Shown here: piece by piece, positions 24,369 through 32,497 of the stretch
How the letters are laid out: each line of letters opens with the position of its first letter
Numbering within the stretch: the stretch's first letter is position 1
NCBI GenBank assembly: GCA_963817435.1
Contig: CAWFNY010000001.1
Coordinates: 1,054,001-1,118,000, forward strand
Length of the DNA stretch: 64,000 bases
Reading direction: 5' to 3'
Origin: JADJOM01 sp963817435
GTDB lineage: Bacteria; Gemmatimonadota; Gemmatimonadetes; Gemmatimonadales; GWC2-71-9
Notes under the pieces: generated by a model
Seen by the model: the letters and a program-made list of their open reading frames with translations, nothing else
Told to the model about the DNA's origin: nothing
Database searches by the model: none
Position numbers and translations under genes: made by a program

Positions 24369-24374
24369 AACTTA
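24369..24374 (-). promoter_or_regulatory. -10 box for leaderless histidine kinase mRNA (TAAGTT)
   Basis: TAAGTT on the minus strand, 7 nt before the ATG at 24361. It shares a 34-nt divergent promoter region with the gene at 24396. Confidence 0.4.
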
Positions 24375-24379
24375 GCCAC

Positions 24380-24385
24380 TATATT
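24380..24385 (+). promoter_or_regulatory. -10 box for near-leaderless gene at 24396 (TATATT)
   Basis: TATATT, close to consensus, 10 nt before the ATG at 24396. Expected transcription start is 2-4 nt before the start codon. No recognisable -35. Confidence 0.55.
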
Positions 24386-24395
24386 GTTTCCTGCC

Positions 24396-25058
24396 ATGAA
24401 CCTGCGTCCACTCCCCCTGCCGGCCGCGCGCCTCGTGCTCCTGGGCACCATCGCGCTTGCGCGCCCGGTAGACGCGCAGATGGCGGACCAGGGCACGCTG
24501 ATCATCCGCGACGGCAGCCGGGAGATCGGCGTGGAGACGTTCCGGCTGACTCCGTCGCCGACCGGGCTTCGGGTGTTCGCCAAGGCGGCCTATCTCAGCC
24601 CGAAGCCTGGGGTCGAGCTCAATGCAAGCCTCGATCGGACTGGCGAAAGCGAGGGCGCCTTCCAGCTGGGTCGCAAGGCGGGCGTCTCCAGCGGAGAAGT
24701 GTATGCGGTGCTGAAACGCAGCCGACTCACGATCCGGCGCGTCGAACGCGGCGCGGAACAGGCCAGCGAATCTCCTGGCGGGCCCGGCCTCGTCTTTCTG
24801 TCCGACAGCGTCTTCGCCCTCTACCTGCAGATCGTCCCCCTCGCTACTAGTGAAGGACGCACCCTGACCGCCGTCTTCCCCCAGACGGCGCGCCGAGTCT
24901 CCTTCACCGCTCACCGGCTCCCTGACCCACAACATGGCGGCTCCCTCATCCGTCTGACGGGCGGGGTCGAGGGAGTCATCGAGATGGGCAGCGGTGGCGA
25001 GCTTGTCCGGCTCACGCTGCCCGGCCTGGGGCTGGAAGCGACCCGGAAACGGGACTGA
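24396..25058 (+). CDS. Exported hypothetical protein
   Basis: 220 residues from the ATG at 24396; a longer open frame runs upstream but overlaps the divergent kinase. A cleavable signal peptide (about 1-27, ending VDAQ) predicts export. The mature part is beta-rich with no family I can name: GTLIIRDGSREIGVETFRL, then alternating strands and an ending LTLPGLGLEATRKRD, in the style of small periplasmic lipid-binding or barrel proteins. It precedes the TolC gene by 83 nt on the same strand and might belong to the export cluster. Confidence 0.75.
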   Translation: MNLRPLPLPAARLVLLGTIALARPVDAQMADQGTLIIRDGSREIGVETFRLTPSPTGLRVFAKAAYLSPKPGVELNASLDRTGESEGAFQLGRKAGVSSGEVYAVLKRSRLTIRRVERGAEQASESPGGPGLVFLSDSVFALYLQIVPLATSEGRTLTAVFPQTARRVSFTAHRLPDPQHGGSLIRLTGGVEGVIEMGSGGELVRLTLPGLGLEATRKRD

Positions 25059-25141
25059 GGCGTCACAACCTGAAACTCCCGGCTTACCCCCACCGTAAGC
25101 CCCGACAAGCCGTACCTCCTTACACATCACAGGACCGTTCG

Positions 25142-26665
25142 ATGCGACGCTGCTGGCTGCTCGTTTCTGCCATGGCCATCCCCGTACTGGCCGCGGCCCA
25201 GACCCCCGCTGCCTCAACGCCCACCGCCACGCTGAGCCTGAGCGAGGCACTGCAGCAGGCGAAGAACAACAACCCTCTCTACCGTCAGCGCCTCAACGGC
25301 GCGGCGACGGCCCGGGCTACCGTCCGGAACGCCTATGGGCAGCTGTTGCCCAGCGCGTCGGTTTCGGCTGGCATGGACTACACCGGTGCGGGCCGGGCCA
25401 ACTTCGGGCAGGGCTTCACCCAGCAGACCTCGGCCATTGTCGGCTCCAACTGGAATGCCGGTTTGAGCTGGCAGCTGGATGGTTCCCGGCTGGTCGCGCC
25501 GAAACAGTCCAGGGCCAACCAGCGGGCCACGGAATCGGACATCGTCAATGAGGAAAGCAGCCTCAAATTCGCCGTCACCCAGCAATACCTGACTTCGCTG
25601 CAGGCCACTGCGCAGGTGGTGGTGGCGCGCCAGCAGGTGGAACGGAACCAGAACTTCCTCGACCTCGCCAACGCGAAATACCGGGTTGGCCAGGGTACCC
25701 TGATCGAGGTGCGTCAGGCGGAAGTGCAGAAGGCCCAGTCGGACGTGGCCCTGCTGCGAAACCTGCAGGCCGAGAGCGAGGCGAAGATCGAGCTGTTCCG
25801 GCGCATCGGCGTCGCACCGCCGGTTTCGATCGAGATGATCGCGCTGAGCGACTCGTTCCCGGTGCAGGAGCCCGCGTTCCAGCTCGACCAGCTGATTTCC
25901 CTTGCCGAGGAACAGAACCCGTCGCTCAAGGCGCTGGAAGCGCGGCGGCGCGCAGCCGCGGTGGGCGTGACCTCCGCCAAGACCGCCTACCTGCCGAGCA
26001 TCTCGATGCGCGCGGGCTGGGGAGGGTTCACCCAGCAGCAGACCAACACCGGCCTGCTGCTCAACCAGACGCTCGCCGGCGCGATCGGCAGCGCCCAGGG
26101 CTGCATCTTCCAGGACTCGCTGCAGGCACTGCTCCCGGGCCACACGTTGCAGGGAGCCGCGGCCTGCTACCAGAGCGCGGGGCTGACTCCAGCCGGTACC
26201 CAGCTCACTGCGCAGGCGCGGCGGCAGGTGCTCGACGCCAACAACACCTTCCCGTTCAACTTCACCAAGCAGCCCTTCGGGGCGAGCCTGACGATTTCGC
26301 TGCCGATCTTCACCGGCTTCGGCCGGACGCTCCGGCTGCAGCAGGCACGCGAGCAGGAGCAGGACGCCGAGGAGGGCCTGAGGGCGCAGGCGCTGCAGGT
26401 GCATGCGGACGTCAACAGCCGGTTTCTCGCGCTGGCGACCGACTACAAGGCGATCTCGGTCCAGGCGGCGAGCCGCGATGCCGCGCGCGATCAGCTCCGC
26501 CTGGCGCAGGACCGCTACCGGCTCGGCAGCGGCACCGCGCTCGAGGTGTCCGATGCGCAGAACTCGGTGCAGCGCGCCGAGGGAGATTACGTCAACGCGA
26601 TTTATGACTATCACAAGGCTCTCGCGGCGCTCGAAGCCGCGGTGGGCCGCCCGCTCCGCCAATAA
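25142..26665 (+). CDS. TolC family outer-membrane efflux protein
   Basis: 507 residues with a signal peptide (1-19, ending AAAQ). Two repeats of the outer-membrane-efflux-protein fold: LSLSEALQQAKNNNPLYRQR at 32-51 and FQLDQLISLAEEQNPSLKAL in the second half, with long coiled-coil helices and a C-terminal DRYRLGSGTALEVSDAQNSV repeat echoing AKYRVGQGTLIEVRQAEVQK in the first. It would form the outer-membrane channel of a tripartite exporter with the adaptor that starts 15 nt downstream and the MacB-type ABC components. An inserted segment with two Cys (around 325-345) in the second half is unusual for TolC. Confidence 0.93.
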   Translation: MRRCWLLVSAMAIPVLAAAQTPAASTPTATLSLSEALQQAKNNNPLYRQRLNGAATARATVRNAYGQLLPSASVSAGMDYTGAGRANFGQGFTQQTSAIVGSNWNAGLSWQLDGSRLVAPKQSRANQRATESDIVNEESSLKFAVTQQYLTSLQATAQVVVARQQVERNQNFLDLANAKYRVGQGTLIEVRQAEVQKAQSDVALLRNLQAESEAKIELFRRIGVAPPVSIEMIALSDSFPVQEPAFQLDQLISLAEEQNPSLKALEARRRAAAVGVTSAKTAYLPSISMRAGWGGFTQQQTNTGLLLNQTLAGAIGSAQGCIFQDSLQALLPGHTLQGAAACYQSAGLTPAGTQLTAQARRQVLDANNTFPFNFTKQPFGASLTISLPIFTGFGRTLRLQQAREQEQDAEEGLRAQALQVHADVNSRFLALATDYKAISVQAASRDAARDQLRLAQDRYRLGSGTALEVSDAQNSVQRAEGDYVNAIYDYHKALAALEAAVGRPLRQ

Positions 26666-26680
26666 GAAGAGGAACGACAC

Positions 26681-27959
26681 ATGTCGCGTCGCATGAAGCT
26701 CGGATTGTTCGCCGGCCTGATTGTGGTCGCAGTCGGGGCCGTGGTTGCCCTGGGCGCCGCAAAGGGGAAGAACAAGGCCGTCGAGGTCCGCATGGAGCAG
26801 GTGGCGGCCCGGGATCTCGTCTCGGTCGTCACGGCCAGCGGCAAGATCGAGCCTGACACCAAGGTGGACGTGCTCTCCGACATCCAGGGCCGGATCACCA
26901 AGATCGGGGTCAAGGAGGGCGATGTCGTCCACAAGGGCGACTTCCTCCTGCAGATCGACGCGGCGGTCTACCAGGCCGCGGTGAGCCGGGCCCAGGCCCT
27001 CGTCGCCTCCGCGCAGAGCGACTATCTCCGCGCCAAGGCCAATCAGGATCAGGCCAAGCGGGCGCTGGACCGGGCGCTGGAGCTGCAGAAGGCCAACTCC
27101 AGCCTGATCACGGTAGAGTCGGTCGAGCAGGCGCAGACCGGCTACGACGTCGCCCGGGCCAACACCGAGGCCAGTCAGGCGGGCCTGGCGCAGGCCCGCG
27201 CCAGCCTGGCCGAGGCGAACGACAATCTCCGCAAGACCCGCATCGTGGCGCCGATCAACGGGCGGATCACCCGCCTCGCGGTCGAGGAGGGCGAAGTCGC
27301 CGTCCCGGGCACCTTCTCCCGCGACGTCGGCCTGCTCATGACCGTCGCCGACCTCTCGGTGATCCTGGCGAAGGTCCAGGTCGACGAGACCGACGTGGTG
27401 CGTCTGGCCGACGGCGACTCGGTCGAGGTGTCGATCGACGCCTTCCCCGACACCACCTTCATGGGCCGGGTGACCAAGATCAGCAACAGCGCGCAGCTCA
27501 CCGCCACCTCGACGGCGTCGGGCTCCAACGACCGCGCGGTGGACTTCGACGTGGAAGTCACGCTGAAGAATCCTCCGAAGGACATCCGTCCTGACCTCTC
27601 CGTGCACCGCCCGCATCGTCACCGATGTGCGGAAGGGCGTGCTGTCGGTGCCGATCATCGCGCTGACCGTCCGCGAGAACGAGAAGGTGCCGAACGAGGC
27701 CAAGCCGGAGGCCAAGGACACCACGGCAACGAGGGAAAAGAAGAAAGAGGCCGAGGGGGTCTTCGTGGTGAACAACGGGGTCGCCTCCTTCCGGCCGGTG
27801 AAGGTGGGCATCGCGGGTGATGAGTACTTCGAGGTAATCGAAGGCGTGAAGGCCGGCGAGACGATCGTCTCGGGCACCTACCAGGCGATCCGCGACCTGA
27901 AGGACAGCACCAAGGTGAAGTCGGCCACCCCGGACAGCGCCAAGGGCAAGAAGTCATGA
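26681..27959 (+). CDS. MacA-like periplasmic adaptor subunit, +1 frameshift at 27602
   Basis: Membrane-fusion protein linking an inner-membrane transporter to TolC. One N-terminal TM (5-25), a biotinyl-lipoyl half (KIEPDTKVDVLSDIQGRI), a long alpha-hairpin (about 90-175), then beta-barrel and membrane-proximal domains. The first frame reads well to codon 307 (DIRPDLS), after which an extra G at 27602 breaks it. Dropping that base continues as CTARIVTDVRKGVLSVPIIA and on to the stop at 27957-27959, a perfect family match and 425 residues in all. No slippery sequence suggests programmed frameshifting. It is either a sequencing error or a recent inactivating mutation. The stop overlaps the ATPase start (ATGA). 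Confidence 0.85.
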
Positions 27960-28657
27960 GCGACCGCATCATCCACGTCGAGGAACTGCAGCGCGAGTAC
28001 GTGATGGGCACCGAGAAGGTGCTCGCGCTGCGCGGGCTCACGCTCACGATCCGCCGCAACGAGTACGTGGCGATCATGGGGCCCTCGGGCTCCGGCAAGT
28101 CGACCTTCATGAACCTGATCGGCTGCCTGGACACGCCCTCGGGCGGCGCCTACTGGCTGAACGGCCAGGAGGTCTCCCGCCTCTCGGACGACGCGCTGGC
28201 GCGAGTGCGCAACAAGGAAATCGGGTTCGTGTTCCAGACCTTCAATCTGCTGCCCCGCGCCTCCGCGCTGCATAACGTGGAGCTGCCGCTGGTTTATGCC
28301 GGCGTAGCGGCCCGGGAGCGCCGGGCGCGTGCGGTCGAAGCGCTGACCCGGGTCGGGCTCGAGCACCGCATGGGACACCGGCCCAACGAGCTGTCCGGTG
28401 GCCAGCGGCAGCGCGTCGCGATCGCCCGGGCGCTGGTGAACCGTCCGTCCCTGCTGCTCGCCGACGAACCGACCGGCAACCTCGACAGCACCACCAGCGA
28501 GGAGATCATGCGGGTCTTCGCCGAGCTGCACGCGCAGGGGCAGACCATCGTCGTCGTGACGCACGAGCCTTCCATCGCGGCCCACGCGGAGCGGGTGGTC
28601 GTGCTGCGCGACGGACGCCTGGACAGCGACACCACGAACGGAAAGGCCGCGGCCTGA
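27956..28657 (+). CDS. MacB/LolD-type ABC transporter ATP-binding protein
   Basis: 233 residues. Walker A GPSGSGKST, Q-loop FVFQTFNLLPR, signature LSGGQRQRVAIARAL, Walker B LLLADEPTGNLDS and switch His (VVTHEP) are complete. The subfamily is that of LolD/MacB/FtsE ATPases that drive mechanotransmission permeases. The ATG overlaps the adaptor stop by 4 bp and the first permease begins 1 nt after its own stop. It is the only ATPase for four permease genes here, so it presumably serves more than one permease pair. Confidence 0.95.
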   Translation: MSDRIIHVEELQREYVMGTEKVLALRGLTLTIRRNEYVAIMGPSGSGKSTFMNLIGCLDTPSGGAYWLNGQEVSRLSDDALARVRNKEIGFVFQTFNLLPRASALHNVELPLVYAGVAARERRARAVEALTRVGLEHRMGHRPNELSGGQRQRVAIARALVNRPSLLLADEPTGNLDSTTSEEIMRVFAELHAQGQTIVVVTHEPSIAAHAERVVVLRDGRLDSDTTNGKAAA

Positions 28658-28658
28658 G

Positions 28659-29900
28659 ATGCCGATCTTCGAGGCGGTGCGGATGGCGCTCCGCACCATC
28701 GTCTCGCAGAAGCTGAAGAGCTTCTTCTCGCTCATCGGGGTCCTGATCGGCGTGACGTTCCTGATCGCGGTCGTCTCGATCGTGCAGGGGATGAACGTCT
28801 ATATGGAAGATCAGTTCGCCAACCGGCTCATCGGCCTGAACACCTTCACGCTGCGCCGCTTCCCGAACTTCAATTCGGGGAACATCACCGATGACATGTG
28901 GCGCGCCTGGATGCGCCGGCCCCGGATCACCTATTCGGACGCGGATTACGTCGTCGAACGGCTGCAGACTCCGGTGGTCGCGGCCAAGTTCTGCTCCGAC
29001 CGGATGGTCCTCAGCTACAACGGAAAGCAGGCGAAGGACATCGAACTGATCGGCACCGAGCCGACCTATTTCGAGATCAAGAACCTCGACATCGCCAGCG
29101 GGCGGATCTTCACGGTGCAGGAGCAGCGGGTGGGGGCGCCGGTGGTCGTGCTCGGCAGCGAAATCGGCGAGAAGCTGTTCGCGGGCCTCGACCCCCTGGG
29201 CCGGGAGGTCATGATCCGCGGCCTGCCCTACCGGGTCATCGGGGTGGCCGCGCGGCGCGGCACCGTGTTCGGACTGTCGCTGGACAAGTTCGCGGTCATG
29301 CCCTTCCGGGCCCCGGCCCGGCGCTACATCTGCCCGCTCAACGTGCTGGATGAGCTCGAGATCAAGGCGCCCAATCCGACGCTGATGTTCGCCGCGATGG
29401 CGGAGACCGAAGCCCTGATGCGCACCAAGCGGGGGCTCAAGCCGACCGAGGAGAACAACTTCGGCCTGCAGAGTGCGGAGGGAGCGCTGGAGGGATGGAA
29501 GAAGATCTCGCGCATTCTCTTTCTGGCGCTGCCCGGCCTGGTGGCGATCTCGCTGGTGGTCGGCGGCATCGTGATCATGAACATCATGCTGATGGCCGTC
29601 GCCGAACGGACCCGGGAGATCGGCATCCGCAAGGCGCTGGGCGCCAAGCGGCGTGATATCCTGGCCCAGTTCGTCATCGAAAGCGCCACCCTCTCGACGG
29701 TCGGCGCCGGGCTCGGCGTGGGCGCGGGTATCGGCCTGGCGTTCGCGGTACGCGCGCTGACGCCTCTGCCGGCCGCCGTGGCCCCCTGGTCCATCTTCGT
29801 GGGCGTCGCCCTGGGGATGGGCGTGGGCATCATCGCGGGGGTGTACCCCGCCACCCGGGCGTCCAAGCTCGATCCCATCACCGCCCTCCGGGCCGAATGA
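28659..29900 (+). CDS. MacB-like ABC transporter permease, pair 1 copy A
   Basis: 413 residues. FtsX/MacB topology: TM1 near 20-45 (IGVLIGVTFLIAVVSIVQGM), a large periplasmic domain (about 50-275), then three TMs near 285-310, 335-365 and 375-400 forming the FtsX domain. TREIGIRKALGAKRRDI is the cytoplasmic coupling-helix motif and the C-terminus YPATRASKLDPITALRAE is typical. No ATPase domain is fused, so it depends on the separate ATP-binding protein. Most like the permease at 31249, from which it probably diverged by tandem duplication of an A+B pair. Confidence 0.93.
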   Translation: MPIFEAVRMALRTIVSQKLKSFFSLIGVLIGVTFLIAVVSIVQGMNVYMEDQFANRLIGLNTFTLRRFPNFNSGNITDDMWRAWMRRPRITYSDADYVVERLQTPVVAAKFCSDRMVLSYNGKQAKDIELIGTEPTYFEIKNLDIASGRIFTVQEQRVGAPVVVLGSEIGEKLFAGLDPLGREVMIRGLPYRVIGVAARRGTVFGLSLDKFAVMPFRAPARRYICPLNVLDELEIKAPNPTLMFAAMAETEALMRTKRGLKPTEENNFGLQSAEGALEGWKKISRILFLALPGLVAISLVVGGIVIMNIMLMAVAERTREIGIRKALGAKRRDILAQFVIESATLSTVGAGLGVGAGIGLAFAVRALTPLPAAVAPWSIFVGVALGMGVGIIAGVYPATRASKLDPITALRAE

Positions 29901-29916
29901 GCACCCAGGAGCCCGT

Positions 29917-31158
29917 ATGCAGATAGGCCGGATGTTCGAGGGTGTCGGCATCGCCCTCGACTCGCTCCGCTCCAACAAGGTTCGCGCGGCGCTGACCATT
30001 CTGGGCGTAGCCATCGGCGTCATGGTCGTCATCGCCATGGCTTCGATGGTGACGGGGATCAATCGCGGTGTGGAGAAGGAGCTGGAGAGCCTCGGTCCGA
30101 AGACCTTCATGGTCAACCGTTTCTTCCAGGGCGGCCTCAACATCTCCGATGGCTCGGACGAGCTCTCGCCCTGGCGGCGCAACCCCTGGCTCACCGTCGC
30201 CGAGGCCCGACTGATCCGGACGCTCCCGGCGATCCGCGAAGTGGCGTGGCGGGAAGGCACCAGCGGACCGGTCTCCTACGGCGACCAGAAGCTGTCCAGC
30301 GTGCAGGTGACCGGCTTCAGCGCCTCGTGGACCGCCGTGCAGGGCGGTGCGATGGCGGCGGGCCGCAACTTCACCGATCTCGAAGAGGCAGCGGGTTCGG
30401 CGGTCGCGGTGCTGAACGAGAAGCTCGGCCAGGACCTCTTCCCCGGTGTCGATCCCGTTGGCAAGCGGATCAAGGTGTTCGGCCAGCCCTTCACGGTCGT
30501 CGGGGTCTACACCGAGCCGAGTTCGGTGTTCGGAGGCGACCCGTCACCGCAGGTGTACATCCCCCACTCCACCTTTACCAAGGTGGCCGACTACTGGAAG
30601 GGCTGGATGGACATCGCCGTGATGCCGACGGAGGAGGCCACGGTGTTCGAGGCCCAGGACGAGGTGATCTCGGCGCTCCGCATCTCGCGGGGGCTCAAGC
30701 CGTCCCAGGAGAACAATTTCGCCGTGGTCACCCAGGACAAGATCCTGGAGTCGTTCAGCAAGATGACCAGCGGCTTCTTTCTCGTGATGCTGGTGCTCTC
30801 GAGCGTCGGCCTCATGGTCGGCGGCGTGGGTGTGGTGGCGATCATGATGATCTCCGTGACCGAGAGGACCCGGGAGATCGGGGTGCGCAAGGCGCTGGGC
30901 GCGACGCGCCGGGAGATCATGTTCCAGTTCCTCGTCGAGGCGGCGACGCTGACCCTCGTCGGCGGCGTGGTCGGGATGGTGCTGGGCGGGCTGATCTCGG
31001 TCGGCGTCAACAAGTTCACGCCGATCCCGGCGCTGGTGCCGCTCTGGTCGATCCTCGCGGCGGTGGCCGCCTCGACCGTCACCGGAATCTTTTTCGGGCT
31101 CTATCCGGCCAGCAAGGCCAGCAAGCTGGACCCGGTCGAGGCGCTCCGATACGAGTAG
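29917..31158 (+). CDS. MacB-like ABC transporter permease, pair 1 copy B
   Basis: 413 residues with the same four-TM FtsX/MacB layout: TM1 LTILGVAIGVMVVIAMASMV, a periplasmic MacB core, then three C-terminal TMs with TREIGVRKALGATRREIMFQ and ending SKASKLDPVEALRYE. CAGGAG precedes the ATG, 16 nt after the copy A stop. A and B probably form a heterodimer. It closes the first transcription unit, which ends in an 11-bp hairpin. The closest relative in the window is the permease at 32498. Confidence 0.93.
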   Translation: MQIGRMFEGVGIALDSLRSNKVRAALTILGVAIGVMVVIAMASMVTGINRGVEKELESLGPKTFMVNRFFQGGLNISDGSDELSPWRRNPWLTVAEARLIRTLPAIREVAWREGTSGPVSYGDQKLSSVQVTGFSASWTAVQGGAMAAGRNFTDLEEAAGSAVAVLNEKLGQDLFPGVDPVGKRIKVFGQPFTVVGVYTEPSSVFGGDPSPQVYIPHSTFTKVADYWKGWMDIAVMPTEEATVFEAQDEVISALRISRGLKPSQENNFAVVTQDKILESFSKMTSGFFLVMLVLSSVGLMVGGVGVVAIMMISVTERTREIGVRKALGATRREIMFQFLVEAATLTLVGGVVGMVLGGLISVGVNKFTPIPALVPLWSILAAVAASTVTGIFFGLYPASKASKLDPVEALRYE

Positions 31159-31176
31159 TCACGTCGGGATGAACGT

Positions 31177-31209
31177 CAGGCGTGCGGCGATCGACGCTCC
31201 GCACGCCTG
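31177..31209 (+). terminator. Hairpin between the two permease pairs
   Basis: Eleven-bp perfect stem CAGGCGTGCGG / CCGCACGCCTG with an 11-nt loop, starting 18 nt after the stop of the copy B permease. There is no U-tract. It separates pair 1 from the new promoter of pair 2. Confidence 0.55.
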
Positions 31210-31235
31210 AGTTCTCACTTCCCGTCGTGGGCTGG

Positions 31236-31241
31236 TAGATT
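31236..31241 (+). promoter_or_regulatory. -10 box for leaderless permease gene at 31249 (TAGATT)
   Basis: TAGATT, then 7 nt, then the ATG at 31249. Gives the second permease pair its own promoter. Nearly the same string as the box before ppk (40346). Confidence 0.55.
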
Positions 31242-31248
31242 GTTCCGT

Positions 31249-32493
31249 ATGCCGCTGCTTGAAGCCATCCGACTCGCCGTCCAGTCCATTCTCAGCAGCA
31301 AGCTCCGCAGTTTCTTCACTCTGCTCGGCATCATCGTTTCGGTCGGGTTCCTGGTGGTGGTGGTCGCCATCATCCAGGGGATGAACGCATACGTCCGGGA
31401 GAATCTGACCGGTGCGATGATCGGCACCAATGCCTTCCAGGTCCGCCGGACGCCCATTGCTCCCGGGTTCCTCGACGACGAACAGTTGAAGATCATCAAC
31501 CGGCGGCCGCTGATCACGCGGGAGGACGCCGCCGTGGTATATCGCGCCCTGCCTGACGCCGAGGCGGTGGCGCTGCAGTCGGGCTGGCCGCCGCCGATCA
31601 ACGACGTGGTCTACCGGGACCGGACGGTCGGAAGCGTCATGGTCTTCGGTGTCACCCCGCCCTATCAGCTCGTGCAGGACTACCGCTTTGAAGCCGGCGA
31701 ACCGCTCGCCGATCCCGACATCCGGGAACGGCGTGACGTCGTGGTGCTGGGCTACGACATCGCCGACCAGCTCTTCGCGCCGCCGCAACGGGCCGTGGGA
31801 CACCGCGTGCGCGTCGGGGGACGGCAGCTCACCGTGAAGGGAGTCATCGCCAAGAAGGGCCGGGTGTTGGGGCAGTCCTTCGACGGCTTCATCCTGATTC
31901 CGCTGTCGACCTTCGAGTCGATGTACGGCAGGCGCCGGACCACCGTCGTGTCGGTGAAGATGTCCGAGGCGGCGCAGCTGGATGGCGCGATGGCGCGGGC
32001 CGAGGAGGCGATGCGCATCGCGCACCGGCTCAGGCCGGGCGAGGCCAACGATTTCACGGTCGACAAGGCCGATGCCCTGGTGGCGTTCTGGAAGCAGCTC
32101 ACCGGGTGGCTGTTCACCGCGATTCCCGCGGTCGTCTGTATCGGGATCGTGGTCGGCGGGATCGTGATCATGAACATCATGCTGATGTCCGTCAACGAAC
32201 GAACTCGCGAGATCGGCCTCCGCAAGTCGCTGGGCGCCACCCGGCGAGACATCCGGCGTCAGTTCCTCGTCGAAGCCGTCGCCCTCTCCTCCCTGGGCGG
32301 CGTCCTCGGCGTGCTCGGTGGGTGGATTCTGGCCCTCGCGGTGTCCTCCTTCACCCCGCTTCCCGCCCGCATCTCGCTCTGGTCCGTGCTCGCGGCGCTG
32401 CTGCTCGGCGCCGGCGCCGGAATCCTCTTCGGCGTCTATCCGGCGAGTCGCGCCTCCAGGCTCGACCCCATCACCGCGCTCCGGGCCGAGTGA
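31249..32493 (+). CDS. MacB-like ABC transporter permease, pair 2 copy A
   Basis: 414 residues from the ATG at 31249 (MPLLEAIRLAVQSIL); a TTG 9 nt earlier is unlikely because it overlaps the expected transcription start. Same FtsX/MacB topology: TM1 LLGIIVSVGFLVVVVAIIQGM, periplasmic domain, three C-terminal TMs, coupling motif TREIGLRKSLGATRRDIRRQ, end SRASRLDPITALRAE. It has its own -10 box and follows a terminator, so it can be expressed apart from the upstream ATPase. No ATPase is encoded in this second unit. Confidence 0.92.
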   Translation: MPLLEAIRLAVQSILSSKLRSFFTLLGIIVSVGFLVVVVAIIQGMNAYVRENLTGAMIGTNAFQVRRTPIAPGFLDDEQLKIINRRPLITREDAAVVYRALPDAEAVALQSGWPPPINDVVYRDRTVGSVMVFGVTPPYQLVQDYRFEAGEPLADPDIRERRDVVVLGYDIADQLFAPPQRAVGHRVRVGGRQLTVKGVIAKKGRVLGQSFDGFILIPLSTFESMYGRRRTTVVSVKMSEAAQLDGAMARAEEAMRIAHRLRPGEANDFTVDKADALVAFWKQLTGWLFTAIPAVVCIGIVVGGIVIMNIMLMSVNERTREIGLRKSLGATRRDIRRQFLVEAVALSSLGGVLGVLGGWILALAVSSFTPLPARISLWSVLAALLLGAGAGILFGVYPASRASRLDPITALRAE

Positions 32494-32497
32494 TTCG

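Noticed and set aside
27599..27605. Programmed frameshifting in the adaptor gene
   Set aside because: No slippery sequence, no internal Shine-Dalgarno-like stimulator and no downstream structure is evident; an insertion error or mutation is simpler.
25214..27877. An 887-residue minus-strand open frame across tolC and the adaptor gene
   Set aside because: Shadow frame opposite two conserved genes; no domain or signal.
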